The translations under genes and the position numbers were made by a program. Below the pieces are notes generated by a model, which saw only the letters and a program-made list of their open reading frames with translations, searched no databases and had not been told where the DNA came from. DNA of 64,000 nucleotides from Notospermus geniculatus (Eukaryota > Nemertea > Pilidiophora > Heteronemertea > Lineidae): NCBI GenBank assembly GCA_002633025.1, contig NMRB01000255.1:422607-486606 (forward strand), written 5' to 3'. This document shows positions 42,641 through 55,088 of the stretch, in pieces. Position 1 is the stretch's first letter, and each line of letters opens with the position of its first letter.

Positions 42641-43285
42641 GGGAAACATGTTGAGTTATTTATACCCTTGACCCGAAATATATTGTGCTGGGTGCACTTG
42701 GCCAACATGGAATAATATCCTAATATTTATATGAGATCTAGCGTGAAAAACACACCCCTGGTGCACCGAAAACTGTGTATGAACGCATGAGGTTTTGCGA
42801 TCAACTCTTGTTCGGCCTCTGGTATCACGTAATCTTTTTCAGCTATTGACCCCATCGTGGTTAAGGATACCAGATGGTGGTGTGAACAATATATTTCTCG
42901 TGGTTCATTAATCACATAATAGGCTACTTGTTGAGCAATTTGCTGAAGTATATGTAGGCCTATCAGATATCTTGGACACTACTGGTAAGTTTACTTCGTT
43001 TGCCACCTGGAGAAAGAGACAAAGTGTGTACGTGAGATGGACCCTGATCTGAGACGGGTAGGACTTCTAAAATGGTAGAACAACTTTTTGGTAAGTCAAA
43101 CAAACATCGTAGGCTCACATTAATTCCGCTCAATAGTCGCAAAAAGTTGCAAATTCATCTGGCCTGCGAAAGAAATTGACGCAGACTAAAGGTAGATTCA
43201 TACTTCTCCGTTTTGCGCTCTGCGCTTGTCCGTTCCCTATGTTTATGTGTGGTACCAACAATAAAATACTTTTTCTACCACGCAT

Positions 43286-43638
43286 ATCGGTTCGGGATAA
43301 GTCTTTATTTACAAACGTTTCTAAACTCGGACTCGGAGTCTGAATTTAGACACTGAGAGTGTCTAAATTCAGAAACTGTGAATTATTGCTTTAAAGTTTT
43401 AAATTCTTGAAAGAACATCCAACGTTTCTAAATTTAAACACTTTTACACTGATTTATGGGTTCTCGGCCGATAAAAACCTGAATTTCTTGAAAACGCAGC
43501 CGGCGTTCTGAAAACGCAGCCGTGGAATTAAAGAGGACATACAGACAGTTTCTAAATTTGCACTCGGAGTCTAAATTCGGACTCTGTGAGTGTCTAAATT
43601 TAGAAACGTTTGTAAATAAAGACTTATCCCGAACTGAT
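43286..43638. mobile_element. 353-bp foldback element, absent from the paired block
   Basis: Ends ATCGGTTCGGGATAAGTC and GACTTATCCCGAACTGAT are inverted. The arms continue with TTTATTTACAAACGTTTCTA and its complement, and CTCGGAGTCTGAATTTAGAC is also mirrored. The block copy at 47481-47500 reads ACGCATATTTTACTTCCTGC with no insertion. Confidence 0.85.
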
Positions 43639-44051
43639 ATTTTACTTATATTTTACTTCCTGCTTAGAATAAGGAGGTTGGTCAGGATTTGAGCCAGGAG
43701 TGCATATAGGAAACGGACACGCGCAAAACGCAAAGTATGAATTGGCCTCAAAGGTTGATTCATACTTTGCGTTTTTCGCTTGTCCGTTTCCTATGTGAGT
43801 GCGTAGTAGAAAAAGTAATTTTATTGTTGGTACCACACATAAACATAGGGAACGGCAAGCGCAAAACGCAAAACGAAGAAGTATGAATTGGCCTTTAGGG
43901 TTCATATCATAGTCCCTCCAAGTATGGCGTGGTATCCCAGCTCACCAAGGCATAAAAGTGTGCTCCGATTGCCAAGTCTCAAGTTGCCGGCCACTATCGT
44001 GCAGTGTTGGTGTTTGACATTAGACATGTCTCACCCACCCCTTTCTCTCTC

Positions 44052-44132
44052 ATGACAGAATCGGCCAATATGGAAATAGATGAATCGAACGGTGCTCTTT
44101 TTGTGGCAATAAGACGCAGTCGGTATAGGCAG
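44052..44132 (+). pseudogene. Duplicate first coding exon of the ANKRD34-like gene
   Basis: Encodes the same 27 residues as 47888-47968 (MTESANMEIDESNGALFVAI then RRSRYRQ) and has a GTAAGA donor. It sits in the first of two duplicated blocks. If the blocks are separate haplotypes, only one exists per chromosome; if real, it could be an alternative first exon. Confidence 0.7.
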
Positions 44133-44384
44133 GTAAGAAAGCTGTTTAAAGATGAAAACGAATTCGCAAATGTCGCTACCACGGGTTCTTCTTCAGGTCA
44201 GTGGACCATTACCTTATTGAAATAAGCCCCGTTTCCACGACAGCTTCCCGCCGCAGTTTGGTTTTCACAGACAGACATTGGAATATATTTAGCCTCCAAA
44301 TAGGCCTACTTAATCAAGTGAAAGACTCTCGAACGCCCGTGAAAACCACACCCACACCGCTTATCGCAAAGGCCGGGGCTATTC

Positions 44385-44490
44385 GTACCGTGACGGTGTG
44401 AATAGTGCGCCGTCGGTTCTTATTCGTACCGTGACGGTGTGAATAGTGCGCCGCCGGTTCTTATTCGTACCGTGACGGTGTGAATAGTGC
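44385..44490. repeat. 41-bp tandem repeat, about 2.7 copies
   Basis: The unit begins ATTCGTACCGTGACGGTGTG and continues AATAGTGCGCCG, CGGTTCTT. Copies are nearly identical. It lies 250 bp after the duplicate ankyrin exon and has no counterpart near 48200. Confidence 0.85.
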
Positions 44491-47400
44491 AGGAATAGCT
44501 CTTATTTAGGCCACACTTTTTATATTTATTGGATTACAGATTTTTCAGGCCGAAACCTATGTAGGAGGGGAGGGAATAAAAATAAAAATAAAATACAAAA
44601 ATCTTTGACTTTTAAATTTTTTCCCTAGTGTTACGTGCTATGCGTCACAGAAATTCAAGGGGGAGGGAATAAAAAAGTGAAATGTGGTAAAAAGGAAATA
44701 AAACCTTTTATTGATGTAACAGTAGAATAAGAGATAGGGCCTACATAGGGGCCTGTGTCCTGNGTATGGTCTACCTTAGCATTTAAAACAATAAAACATT
44801 TTGTTGCAATTTTTTTGGGGTTTGGGCCATATATTTCATATTTTGACCCGACTATGATGTTAATGAGGGATAGCAGGGCAGATCTCCCATTTCTCTATGA
44901 GACATTCAAAGTTGCACCACGTAAGGGTGTTAAAAAATGGACCACGCACAAGTTTTGTGACTAGGGGCGGATCCAGAATCATGGAAAAGAGGGGTCACAG
45001 CTAGCGCACATCGTGGAAAACCTGGTCAAATTTTAACATCTTTTCAAAATTTCGAAATTTACCGGTCAATTTTAAAGATTTTCCACAAAATAGAGGGGGC
45101 ACAGTCCGGGTGTGCCCCCTTGGATCCGCGCCTGCCTGGTGACACCCCACCCAAAATCCTTCTCTTTCCAATTTATCCTTTCTATCTCATATCATCGTCC
45201 CCTGTGCTGTTGATGTCTCATCTTCACACCAAACTTGCTTGAAATATTGCTCACTCCAGTTACATGTACAAAGACTTGAGGAGCGAAAGGGTTAATTGGA
45301 AATGAGGAGGATTTGGGCACTGTCACAAAATTTTTGCGCAGTATGTAGAGGTGATGATATCACCACAGGTTATGGGGTGCATGTTTCATTGTTGTGTTAT
45401 GTCAGACATTCATAAGGCTCGCTTATGAATTTGGTTATGTTTATTACATGTATGTTTATTTTCAAGAATTTGCACAATTGCAAGATTGTATGTAAATCAT
45501 AGAATAATAAATATGTTTTTGTGCATGGGGATAAGCTGTATAGTTTCTGCAAGTGAGGTATTGTACCTAGTCCTAGGCCTACGTCTGTTCGCATCTCTTA
45601 TGGGTTGTGGCATCACTACGTCCTCTGACAACCTAACCAGGGCCCATGTTCCCGAAGCCGTCGTAAGGTTAACGATGTTGTTACGCTGTGCATTTTTCCA
45701 GTTTTAACGACATCGTTAACCTAACGATGGCTTCGGGAACACGGGCCCTGTGGTGTAGTTTTTCTACTGATGATGTAGCCGATACAAGTGGGGTTCTGGG
45801 ATGATAGGAGCTAGTCTGTGAACCAATTGTAATTGCAGCACTGTGATGGTCAATAGAGCATCAGCATACTGGCACTGGCAAACATACTTATGCTAGCTGT
45901 ATTGCAACTGAGAGGAGCCATTCATGTAAGATGAATGAAAATTATTTGATAATAATGATCTTCTTTGTGCAGCTTTATGTATTTTTGCTTTGCGTGTGTC
46001 TGAAATTTAAATTTATTCACTTAAACAAAGGTTTTGTCTGTGGAAAGTTTTTCAGATGACAGGATTCATCTCAACCAACAGTTGGATACCTTGTAAATCT
46101 TTGGTTCAAAATTTAATTTAATTGCAAATAGTTGGATTGACAACTCTTATTATTGGATAAAAATTACGAAATAAATTCAATAAAACCATGTCAAGTTTAT
46201 CCTATTTCTTTGTTCATTTGAGAATTATTTTGGCAGTGGGTGTGGTTCCTTGATGCACAGCGTTGGCCAGCAACCTACAGTGGCACTGTGAGTATGTTTT
46301 CATGGGAATCTTTGGTAGGAAGGTCCACTGTGGTGTTCTTTGTGAGCTTTAGTGGTGACTCTTGGCAACGAAAGGTGATGAGGCCCAGTGAAGTACTTGT
46401 GTGTTCTTGAGAAAATCCGGTGTGCAACCTATATAGTGAGGCCCACTGAAGGCCACCACTCTTGGGAAGATTTTTGGTAAGCTTTTGTGGACAACATACA
46501 TGTGAGACCTGGTGTAGTATCTCCTTCGAAACCGTTGGCAGGCAACCTACTTCAGTGAAGCCTAGTGTAGTAGTATGTCCTTGGCAAGCTCTGGAAGGCA
46601 ACCTAATATGATGAGTCCCTCTTTAGTATGTTCTTGGTAAGCTTTAGAAAGCAACCCATTTGAGTGAGGCCCAGTGAAGTGTGTTCTTGGTAAACTTTGG
46701 TAGGCAACTTCGGTGAGTTCCGTTGTAGTAGGTAAGGCCTATGTTCTTTGGAAGTTTTGGTAGGCAACAAACATACTTCAGTGAGGCCCACTATCGTATG
46801 TTCTTGGGAAGCATCTTGAGTTAACCGTTTATGTCCCTGATCTGACATATATTGTCCTGTGTAAGCTTGGCCAATATATATCCTAATATTTAGATGAGAT
46901 CTAGTGTGAAAAACACACCCCTGGTGCACCGAAAACTGTGTAGGAACGCATGAGGTTTTGCGATCAACTCTTTCGGCCTCTGGTATCACGTAATCTTTTT
47001 CAGCTATTGACCCCATCGTGGTTAAGGATACCAGATGGTGGTGTGAACAACATATTTCTCGGGGTTCATTAATCACATAATACTTGTATGTTGAGCAATT
47101 TGCTGAAGTTTATGTATCAGATATCTTGGACACTACTGGTAAGTTTACTTCGTTTGCCACCTGGAGAAAGGTGGCAATTTGTATGTCCGTGCTTGGAGGA
47201 ATTATCCCCGTGAAATGGACCCTGATCCGAGACGGGTAGGACTATTAAAATGGTAGAACAACTTTTTGGTAAGTCAAAAAAACATCGTAGGCCCACATTA
47301 ATTCCCCTCAATAGTCGCAAAAAGTTGCAAATTCATCTGACCTGCGAAAGAAATTACTTGATTGTGTGTCCTCAAATGACGCAGACTAAAGGTAGATTCA

Positions 47401-47887
47401 TACTTCTCCGTTTTGCGCTCTGCGCTTGTCCGTTCCCTATGTTTATGTGTGGTACCAACAATAAAAATACTTTTTCTACCACGCATATTTTACTTCCTGC
47501 TTAGAATAAGGAGGTTGGTCAGGATTTGAGCCAGGAGTACATAGGAAACGGACACGCGCAAAGCGCAAAGTATGAATTGGCCTCAAAGGTTGATTCATAC
47601 TTTGCGTTTTGCGCTTTGCTTTGCGCTTGTCCGTTTCCTATGTGAGTGCGTGGTAGAAAAAGTACTTTTATTGTTGGTACCACTTATAAACGAGGGAACG
47701 GACAAGCGCAAAACGAAGAAGTATGAATTGGCCTTTAGGGTTCATGTCATATTCCCTCTATAAGTATGGCGTGGTATCCCAGCTCACAAAGGCATAAAAT
47801 TGTGCTCCGATTGCCCAGTCTCAAGTTGCCGGCCACTATCGTGCAGTGTTGGTGTTTGACATTGTCTCACCCACCCCTTTCTCTCTC

Positions 47888-50207
47888 ATGACAGAATCAG
47901 CCAATATGGAAATAGATGAATCGAACGGTGCTCTTTTTGTGGCAATAAGACGCAGTCGGTATAGGCAGGTAAGAAAATCTGTTTAAAGATGAAAACGAAT
48001 TCGCAAATTGTCGCTACCACGGGTTTTTCTTCAGGTCAGTGGACCATTACCTTACTGAAATAAGCCCCGTTTCCACGACAGCTTCCCGCCGCAGTTTGGT
48101 TTTCACAGGCAGACATTGGAATATATTTAGCCTCCAAATAGGCCTACTTAATATAAACAAGTGAAAGACTCGAACCCCCGTGAAAACCACACCGCTTATC
48201 GCAAAATGCGGCGGACACGGCTGTGGGAAACAGTCCTACGCTGAAGTGGTGGAGGAGCGGATGCCGAGGGGATGAAGTATTTTCCCTGGATAGAGAAGAA
48301 TTGAAGGACTCTTGGTCACGGAGTGACTTCGGGAGAGAGTTCCTTTCCGTAATAATAGTTCTTGGGGAAAAGGAATTCCGACCTTCTGCGGTTTTGAGAC
48401 GCGGTATGATGAATTGTCTTCGCCTTCCTCTTCCACGTCCTGTCTTCGTTGGCGAAATCTCTTCTACCTATAAACCAGAAAGTATATCTTTCCAGTCATT
48501 CGGGTGGCTGCTCTATACAGTTAGAGTTTTCGCAAAGCCCCCGAAACGCCAACGCCAACGCCGATCGCATTGTTCGACACGGAGAAGAGACCACCGAACA
48601 AAAGGATAGACGTTCGCATTGGCGTTTCGGGGGCTTTGCGAAAATTCTCTATTATTAGGCTTACTCGCTTCTTTCGGAAACGAATACATGAACTTTATGA
48701 TGTCGGCATACCATATGCCTAAAATGTGGCGTCAATGTTGTGCCTCTTGGGATAGGATAGGCCTACTTCTGAGGGCGCATTGACAATATGGTTGCCTCGG
48801 GACACGTATCAGTTTCGGAGCAGTCTTGAACCGATTTCTTCCTTTTTATTTTCCGTCAGGCGAAGCTGCTTCTTGAAGCAGGCATGGATCCCGACGTCAG
48901 GAACGTTGAACTAGAGACACCGCTGATGAACGTCGTCATTTACGTGGCCAACCCAGAGACGCGAATGAAGATGATGAAGATGTTGGTCTATTTTGGAGCC
49001 GGGGTGAACATTCAGGACGAAAAGGGACAGACGGTGTTGATGAAGGCGTGTATCCTCGATCAGGTGGACACCATCGGCCTACTTCTGGATCAGGTCAGTC
49101 AGTGAGCCAGCAGGTCCAGGTTTAAGTAGACAGTATCCTCTGTTGAAGATTTCTAAGTGCCTTGGAAATAAAATGGAAAGAATTTGAAGAAATATTCTTC
49201 AGATGGTTGATAGGAACACCATCTCTTCTAATAATTTTCAATCAGTAGGAGAACTCTTCGACAAAAGATGTCGTCTGCTCGACTCTTGGGGCAGATGAGT
49301 TGAAACGCGAGTTGGAACATGGGGATGTTTCAAATCAACTTTTCAAGTAAAACTCACCCGCCCCCCCCCCAAAAAAAAATTCTATCGGAATAAGGTTTTA
49401 CAATGCCTGCAGACCATCTTACACAAACGAACATTTTCATCTCTGCGCCAGGACGGCATTTGACAAGGGCGCGTGGCTCAGCTGATGGGCAAGTGACACT
49501 CGAAATGTATACGTTACCACTTTGGCCTGAGAAAANNNNNNNNNNNNNNNNNNNNNNNNNNNNNNNNNNNNNNNNNNNNNNNNNNNNNNNNNNNNNNNNN
49601 NNNNNNNNNNNNNNNNNNNNNNNNNNNNNNNNNNNNNNNNNNNNNNNNNNNNNNNNNNNNNNNNNNNNNNNNNNNNNNNNNNNNNNNNNNNNNNNNNNNN
49701 NNNNNNNNNNNNAAAGATGATGCGGGTGATGAGAATGGCGGCGATGGTGGCGAAAATGACGATGTTGACCGACCTCCCACCAGACGAGACGAAATGATGA
49801 CGCCTTCGACTGCATATCTGAAAATGGCCCACGATGAAATGGACTCATCCAATAACAACTTTGACTCAGAAACCGACCAACTGATGCTGTCGGCGAGAAA
49901 TCTCACATTCAAGTGGTCTGAAGAATCGAAGAATATCCTGCCGAGAATTGGAGTCAGCGCGACTCAGGACCAACCAGAGACGAGCGACTTTAAATTGCCA
50001 CCAATCAAAGACGCCGTGCCGATTAACCGCGACGTTCCGATTCACAAGCCAATCAAACTGCAGACACTCGATGCAGATCTCATAAATTCCGGAAGGGAAT
50101 TTCTGTCGCCGGCAATGTTGACGAAAAATCGCGGCGAAAAAAGGAGATCGTCGTTAACTATCGACACCACGAAGGATGTCTTATCATCTACGACTCACCC
50201 TGGTTGA
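47888..50207 (+). CDS. Ankyrin-repeat protein, ANKRD34-like (incomplete across an N gap)
   Basis: Exon 1 is 47888-47968 (MTESANMEIDESNGALFVAI, RRSRYRQ, phase 0). Exon 2 is 48860-49093 after TTTTCCGTCAG and encodes ankyrin repeats: AKLLLEAGMDPDVRN, VELETPLMNVVIYV, MVKYL-like MKMLVYFGAGVNIQDEKGQT, VLMKACILDQVDTIGLLLDQ. The last exon ends at 50207 and begins inside the N gap (49536-49712) or earlier. It is low-complexity and acidic (DDAGDENGGDGGENDDVD), then carries ILPRIGV, FKLPPIKDAV and near the end EKRRSSLTID. The arrangement (short acidic start, ISS/DE-then-LxxAxxxxRxR, ankyrin repeats, then LPPI and an RRxS motif near the C-terminus) resembles vertebrate ANKRD34 proteins. At least one exon lies in or around the gap, so frame continuity is not shown. 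Function of the family is largely unknown. Confidence 0.7.
48524..48655. mobile_element. Foldback MITE in the ANKRD34-like gene (relative at 50886-51022)
   Basis: TTTTCGCAAAGCCCCCGAAA at the left is mirrored by TTTCGGGGGCTTTGCGAAAA at the right. CGCCAACGC and GCGTTGGCG-type blocks and CATTGTTCGA are internal. A second member with the same ends lies at 50886-51022, 680 bp after the gene's stop codon. Confidence 0.85.
49536..49712. other. Assembly gap (177 N)
   Basis: Lies just before or within the last coding exon of the ANKRD34-like gene. The real length is unknown. Confidence 0.99.
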
Positions 50208-51890
50208 CGAGTATAATGGCACAAGATTTTGTTCCTGCCACACGTGTTCGCACGACATTTTCCAATCCTAATCAATATTTTACAATCAGAACTGTCCAGA
50301 TTTTAAAAAGACGATGATCTTAGAATGATACACTGGTGTGTCTGGAGTTGTGACGCGCACTAGAGAGGTTGCGCAGCTGTCCGACTTCAACTACGAGAAT
50401 GAATTGCAATCCGTCCTTGATAAAAACGAAGTTTTCATTTCGTCAAACACCACAAATTGAAGGCAGAAAATGGCCTTATAAATCGGAAGTGCGGGTAAAT
50501 AATGAATATTGAAGCCGTAGAGTCGTTACGACTTGAAACACGACTATAATATTTGCGATTTGCGTGCACTTTCGATTACGAGTCAAAATTATTCTGCCAC
50601 AAAGTAACAGCATTTTATGATTTGCAAACATCTATCAAACCGTTTTTATAATGGATGTCCATAGCGGACTGCAATTCTTTCTGGTAGTTGAAGCCGGAGT
50701 CGGAAAGCTGCGCAACCTCTCTACTGTCAGTTCCCGCCGTGACGTTGACGGAGACGCGCAGATGTCAGAACCCTGGTGAAAATGATCATGATGTTGCCAT
50801 GTGAATCTACCAGAAAGTGTTGCTGGATGTTGAAACCTCCGTCTGGAAACCTGCAAGTGTAGGCGTGGTCGACGAGCGGTAGAATAGAGCGTTTTCGCAA
50901 AGCCCCGAAACGCCAACGCGAACGCCAATCCCATTGTTCGATGCCACGGACTGAGAGCAGTGAACAAGAAGATAGACGTTCGCGTCTGCGTTTCGGCGGC
51001 TTTGCGAAAACTTCCTATTGTAGAGACAATTACGGTGATATTTTGAACTAACGAACATTCGGGCGCGTACATTACAGCCCAGCTCCGGCCAGTTGAGACG
51101 GTTCGTTAGAAGACAGAAAGGGAACTCTTACACTGAAACGGAAAGTTGAGACAATAACAGATCAGAAAAATAACTGACCAAGAAATTGATCGAATTCATT
51201 TCACAAGTTAGGTGTATAGCTGGAAAATTAGCTTTTGATTTAATACAAGTAACTTCAGATTCCTGCTTTTTCGTGTTTCAACAATTTCCACTTCAATGGA
51301 TGTCTCCGGTCTCCCCTCAGTCTGCTGTGAACCTTCATAATAGACTCATACAGCGGTTGGGCGCCCAGGGATATGGGGGGGGGGGGGAGGGGGAGGTTCG
51401 GTGGGTTCGAAAGAACCAGCTCCATTGGGAAAATTCTCTGAAATTCAGCCTATCCTGCAGTTACCAGTTTTTCAAAATGACAGTAAATTTTCACCAAAAA
51501 AATCAAAAGCAATGCCTTTTACATACAAATCAATGTTTATTAGTGGAAATATACACATAACTTTTTGATAGATCTTGGAGTGAAAATAAGATGAGTTTAC
51601 CATACAATAAAGAGTAGCCTACACTACCCTAATCATACACCGATACTTACACATTATACACAAGATTTGTTACGGTACTTAGCAAGTGCCCTTACTCCAA
51701 GCAGGATTCTACATGAATTTGTAGTTCCCTGTTTGAAATACATCCTTCCAGCAGTTAAGGAGTAAATTTGGAGATGACCAACTTGCGTGGAGTCTGAGTT
51801 GAGGAGTCCTCAATAAGCTACACCTCCACAGAAACACTTTGCTGATGGGGTACGGATACGGAGGCAAAAATGGCAAGCGCGGATCAGGGG
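50208..51890. other. 3' flank of the ANKRD34-like gene
   Basis: No further exon was recognised. It contains the MITE at 50886-51022 and a G-rich stretch at 51374-51393 (GATATGGGGGGGGGGGGAGG). Confidence 0.5.
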
Positions 51891-52027
51891 CCGGTTGCAC
51901 AAAACTCATGTTAGTGCTAACATGGTGTTAGCGCTAACTTTTATGTTAGATGACGTCAAAATCCATTGTCATTTTACGTCATTTAACATGATCATGTTAG
52001 CGCTAACATGAGTTTTGTGCAACCCAG
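51891..52027. mobile_element. Foldback MITE with GTTAGCGCTAAC palindromes
   Basis: GGTTGCACAAAACTCATGTT at the left is mirrored by AACATGAGTTTTGTGCAACC at the right. GTTAGCGCTAAC occurs repeatedly inside. Its block duplicate begins at 52465, already inside the element. Confidence 0.85.
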
Positions 52028-53024
52028 CCCGGGCCCTGATTATAGCCATCAAAGCTGAACCTATCAATGGGGATCATGGGGGGGGGAGACATTTGTTCAG
52101 AACGAATGGTGGATCAACTGACCTGTTTGCACATAGGACAAAAGCCCATGAGATCATCAGCGGTTGATCACACCACGATGGTGACACCTAGTGAATAATA
52201 GCACATCTACAGTAACAAAAGTACATTCACACAATCCACACCTCCAGTCACAAATCAAGAGATTCTGCACATCAACAAGAGAAGATACCGTACTCTAACA
52301 TTCGTTCCATACCTTCTTTGCCACAGTTTTACATGTATACAGACGGATATTCAATATTTGATGGACACTGCACAAAATTTGAAAGCCTGTGGAATACAAT
52401 GGTCTACAGGCATAATTAATTAGGTCACCTAATTGCAAAATGCTGCTGCTGTGCTCACTTGATNACATGGTGTTAGCGCTAACTTTTATGTTAGATGATG
52501 TCAAAATCCATTGTCATTTTACGTCATTTAACATGATGTTAGCGCTAACATCATGTTAGCGCTAACATGAGTTTTGTTCAACCCAGCCCGGGCCCTGATT
52601 ATAGCCATCAAAGCTGAACCTATCAATGGGGATCATGGGGGGGGGGGAGACATTTGTTCAGAACGAATGGTGGATCAACTGACCTGTTTGCACATAGGAC
52701 AAAAGCCCATGAGATCATCAGGAGCTGATCACACCACGATGGTGACACCTAGTGAATAATAGCACATATCTATAGTAACAAAAGTACATTCACACAATCC
52801 ACACCTCCAGTCACAAATCAAGAGATTCTGCACATCAACAAGAGAAGATACTCTAACATTCGTTCCATACCTTCTTTGCCACAGTTTTACATGTATACAG
52901 ACGGATATTCAATATTTGATGGACACTGCACAAAATTCGAAAGCCTGTGGAATACAATGGTCTACAGGCATAATTAATTAGGTCACCTAATTGCAAAATG
53001 CTGCTGCTGTGCTCACTTGATTGG
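51929..53024. repeat. Tandem block pair joined by a single N (52464)
   Basis: 51929-52463 and 52465-53024 are nearly identical; both run from ACATGGTGTTAGCGCTAAC to TGCTGCTGCTGTGCTCACTT followed by GAT. The N sits exactly at the junction. Non-coding. Confidence 0.9.
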
Positions 53025-53181
53025 TTAGTTTCACAACCAGAATGTTGATATGTGCTGAAGGGGATATTATATCAGCAGTTGCGAAATTGACAGCAGCTTC
53101 AATTACGAAACGTTACAACAATCAGACTACTATTTCCCAAATACATGTGTAACTGGAAAAGACAAGAGCAAGACATAGTCA

Positions 53182-53372
53182 GGGGCATATTAGCGGGGGG
53201 GAGGAGCAGGGGGGGAGCACCCCCGGGCAAAAAAAGGGGCAAAACAAATCTTTCCTCTAAAAGGCCATTTCCCCTCTTCAAGCCAAGTCATTGTGTGGTG
53301 TCAGATGTGGTTTCGCTCTTGAGACTCAATCAGATTTTGCTCCCCTAGGTCATAAAAGCTAGGTACGCCCCT
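53182..53372. repeat. G-rich dispersed repeat with AGGGGC ends
   Basis: Begins CAGGGGCATATTAGCGGGGG and ends AGGTACGCCCCTGATAGT, so the outer bases CAGGGGC and GCCCCTG are inverted. Probably another MITE; the arms are short. Confidence 0.5.
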
Positions 53373-54188
53373 GATAGTGAGAGAGACAGAAATGCCTGAA
53401 AGCACCACAGTAACGATACATAAGCTTTATACATTGATATTCTGACAGCAATTCCAAACAGTTTCTGCCTGATAACTCATATATACACATACATGTATAT
53501 ACACAGACAGCTGACACTTAGAATTTCGGGTGCAGTTTAGCTTCTGGTCAAATATGAGTCGTCCATTGGTAATATTTTCATGTCTTATATCTTGTTTTAA
53601 CAAACCCAGTACTCACTTGACAGAAATGGTGACTCTCTTTGACAGCAAAGGTTGCTATCACTAATCAGGCTCTGGTTTCCTCCTACACTACACACAATAC
53701 AAATCAAAGATTAGACATTCAAGTTTCTAGTCTAAGTAGTCTTAGATCAGGGAGACAAAGTCACAGACAAATATGAACTTGATTAAAATAAAGTATTATC
53801 CATAGCTTTCCAAATTCATGAAGAATCAGCACGGCTCTTAATATTACATGTATTCAGCTTGTGTCCATGTCCTTAACATACATGGACCCCAGTATGCCCA
53901 CAAACAATTATATCACCGTTAAAATCATCCACTACCAGAAATCCTTCTTCGTTACGGTGTAAATCACATGACTGTCAAATTACATGGTACATGCGTAACT
54001 GTGCACATGGCAATGAGTCTTGTTATCATTGTTTACATTGAACTTGCATTCATCACCCTACATGTACATCAATGATTTTATGTCCTGTTTTCCTGTTACG
54101 TGCTCACACTATCAGCATCAACAAAGTGATTTTTCAATCTTGTCTTCTGACATCTGTATTGAAGTCCACAGAGAATATCATCCGCATA

Positions 54189-55088
54189 TCACCGATGTAA
54201 AATCTTGTTCATCTGCTTTGTCTGGCCGTAAACATTAGAATCTGCTCGGCCCACTTCTACATTAATTCTGTCAATCTGATCATTTTGTGTTTCAATTTCT
54301 GTTGTCATGGCCAGGCCTAAATTTTTCAACCGGGAGAGGTTATCAGACATGGCACCTGGAAAATAAATGGATTGTCGATTCATTAAAGACAACAGAAATG
54401 ATTGGGAAAAGGGCTGTATTGCCAGTGGTCTGGTCAAGAATTACTACCTGTTACTGCCTTGTGTACGGATTTTGACTGGGAAAATTAAGGTGCGCCTTAT
54501 AGTGCGGTGCGCCATATCATCCGAAAATTACGGTACATGCAACACCTCCCTCTTCTAAATAAGGCTTTTAAGACCTTCCTCTTTGAAAACTATGCATCAC
54601 CAATATTGCTTTGGTAAACTGAGATGTTCAGAGCTGTTGCAACCTTGTGTATTTAACGATTAGACATAGTGCCTTTAAATCACCAACACCTGAAAATTTA
54701 TGCTGACAGTAGGAGCACTACTTACCAAGATTTTTATCAAACTGTTCATTGTAACGTTCACCAGGTGGGCGCATTCGCTGAGCATCAACTTCACCACGGT
54801 AATCATCTGTTGAACGATATTCATCATCTTCCCTCATCCTCATCATCGGATGCTGAGTAGGACCCATGCTAACATTCGAACTCTCCACAATATTTTTCAA
54901 ACCACTTTCACGTTGGGGAATTTCTTTGGTCGGTTCTTCTTGCTTATTGCCACCAAACCAGTTCTTTATTCCACCAAATATACTCTTGATGTTATTGTGA
55001 TATGTTTCTGCGAGGTTTTCATCGAAGCATTAATATCGGCGGTTTTCCTTTCAACATTATCAAGTTGTTCCCCCTGTCGGACAAGTTC
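54189..55088 (-). CDS. SNAP29: SNAP29-like Qbc-SNARE, 3' half, with a 2-bp frameshift
   Basis: SNAP29 is a soluble Qbc-SNARE used in membrane fusion, including autophagosome-lysosome fusion. Two exons are visible. 54726-55088 encodes the end of the Qb helix (LVRQGEQLDNVERKTADINA, SMKTSQKHI), then NNIKSIFGGIKNWFGG and a polar linker (SGLKNIVESSNVSMGPTQHP through RYNEQFDKNLG). 54189-54355 is the Qc SNARE helix (LSRLKNLGLAMTTEIETQND, QIDRINVEVGRADSNV) and ends KQMNKILHR. SQKHI and IKSIFGG match human SQKHINSIKSVFGG, but here they lie in different frames: two extra bases near 54996-54999 interrupt the reading. Without them the exon would be 361 nt, giving the exact phase (1) needed by the last exon. 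The upstream coding exon(s) were not found before 56.5 kb. It could be a sequencing error, an allele or a pseudogene; introns argue against a processed copy. Confidence 0.85.

Larger units (their letters stand above)
40122..44340. repeat. Large block duplicated at 44857-48185
   Basis: The same order of sequence appears twice: a MITE with GGGGCGGATCCAGAATCATG, the palindrome at 40908, the AGTGAGGCC minisatellite, the GATTCATACTT MITEs and the first ANKRD34-like exon. The copies differ by small changes and by insertions in the first copy. A single N at 44763 lies near the junction. Apart from the ankyrin exon no coding exon is supported. Confidence 0.85.

Noticed and set aside
49354-49912. Open frames spanning the N gap
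   Set aside because: They are open only because unknown bases cannot give stops. On the plus strand only the frame ending at 50207 is kept.
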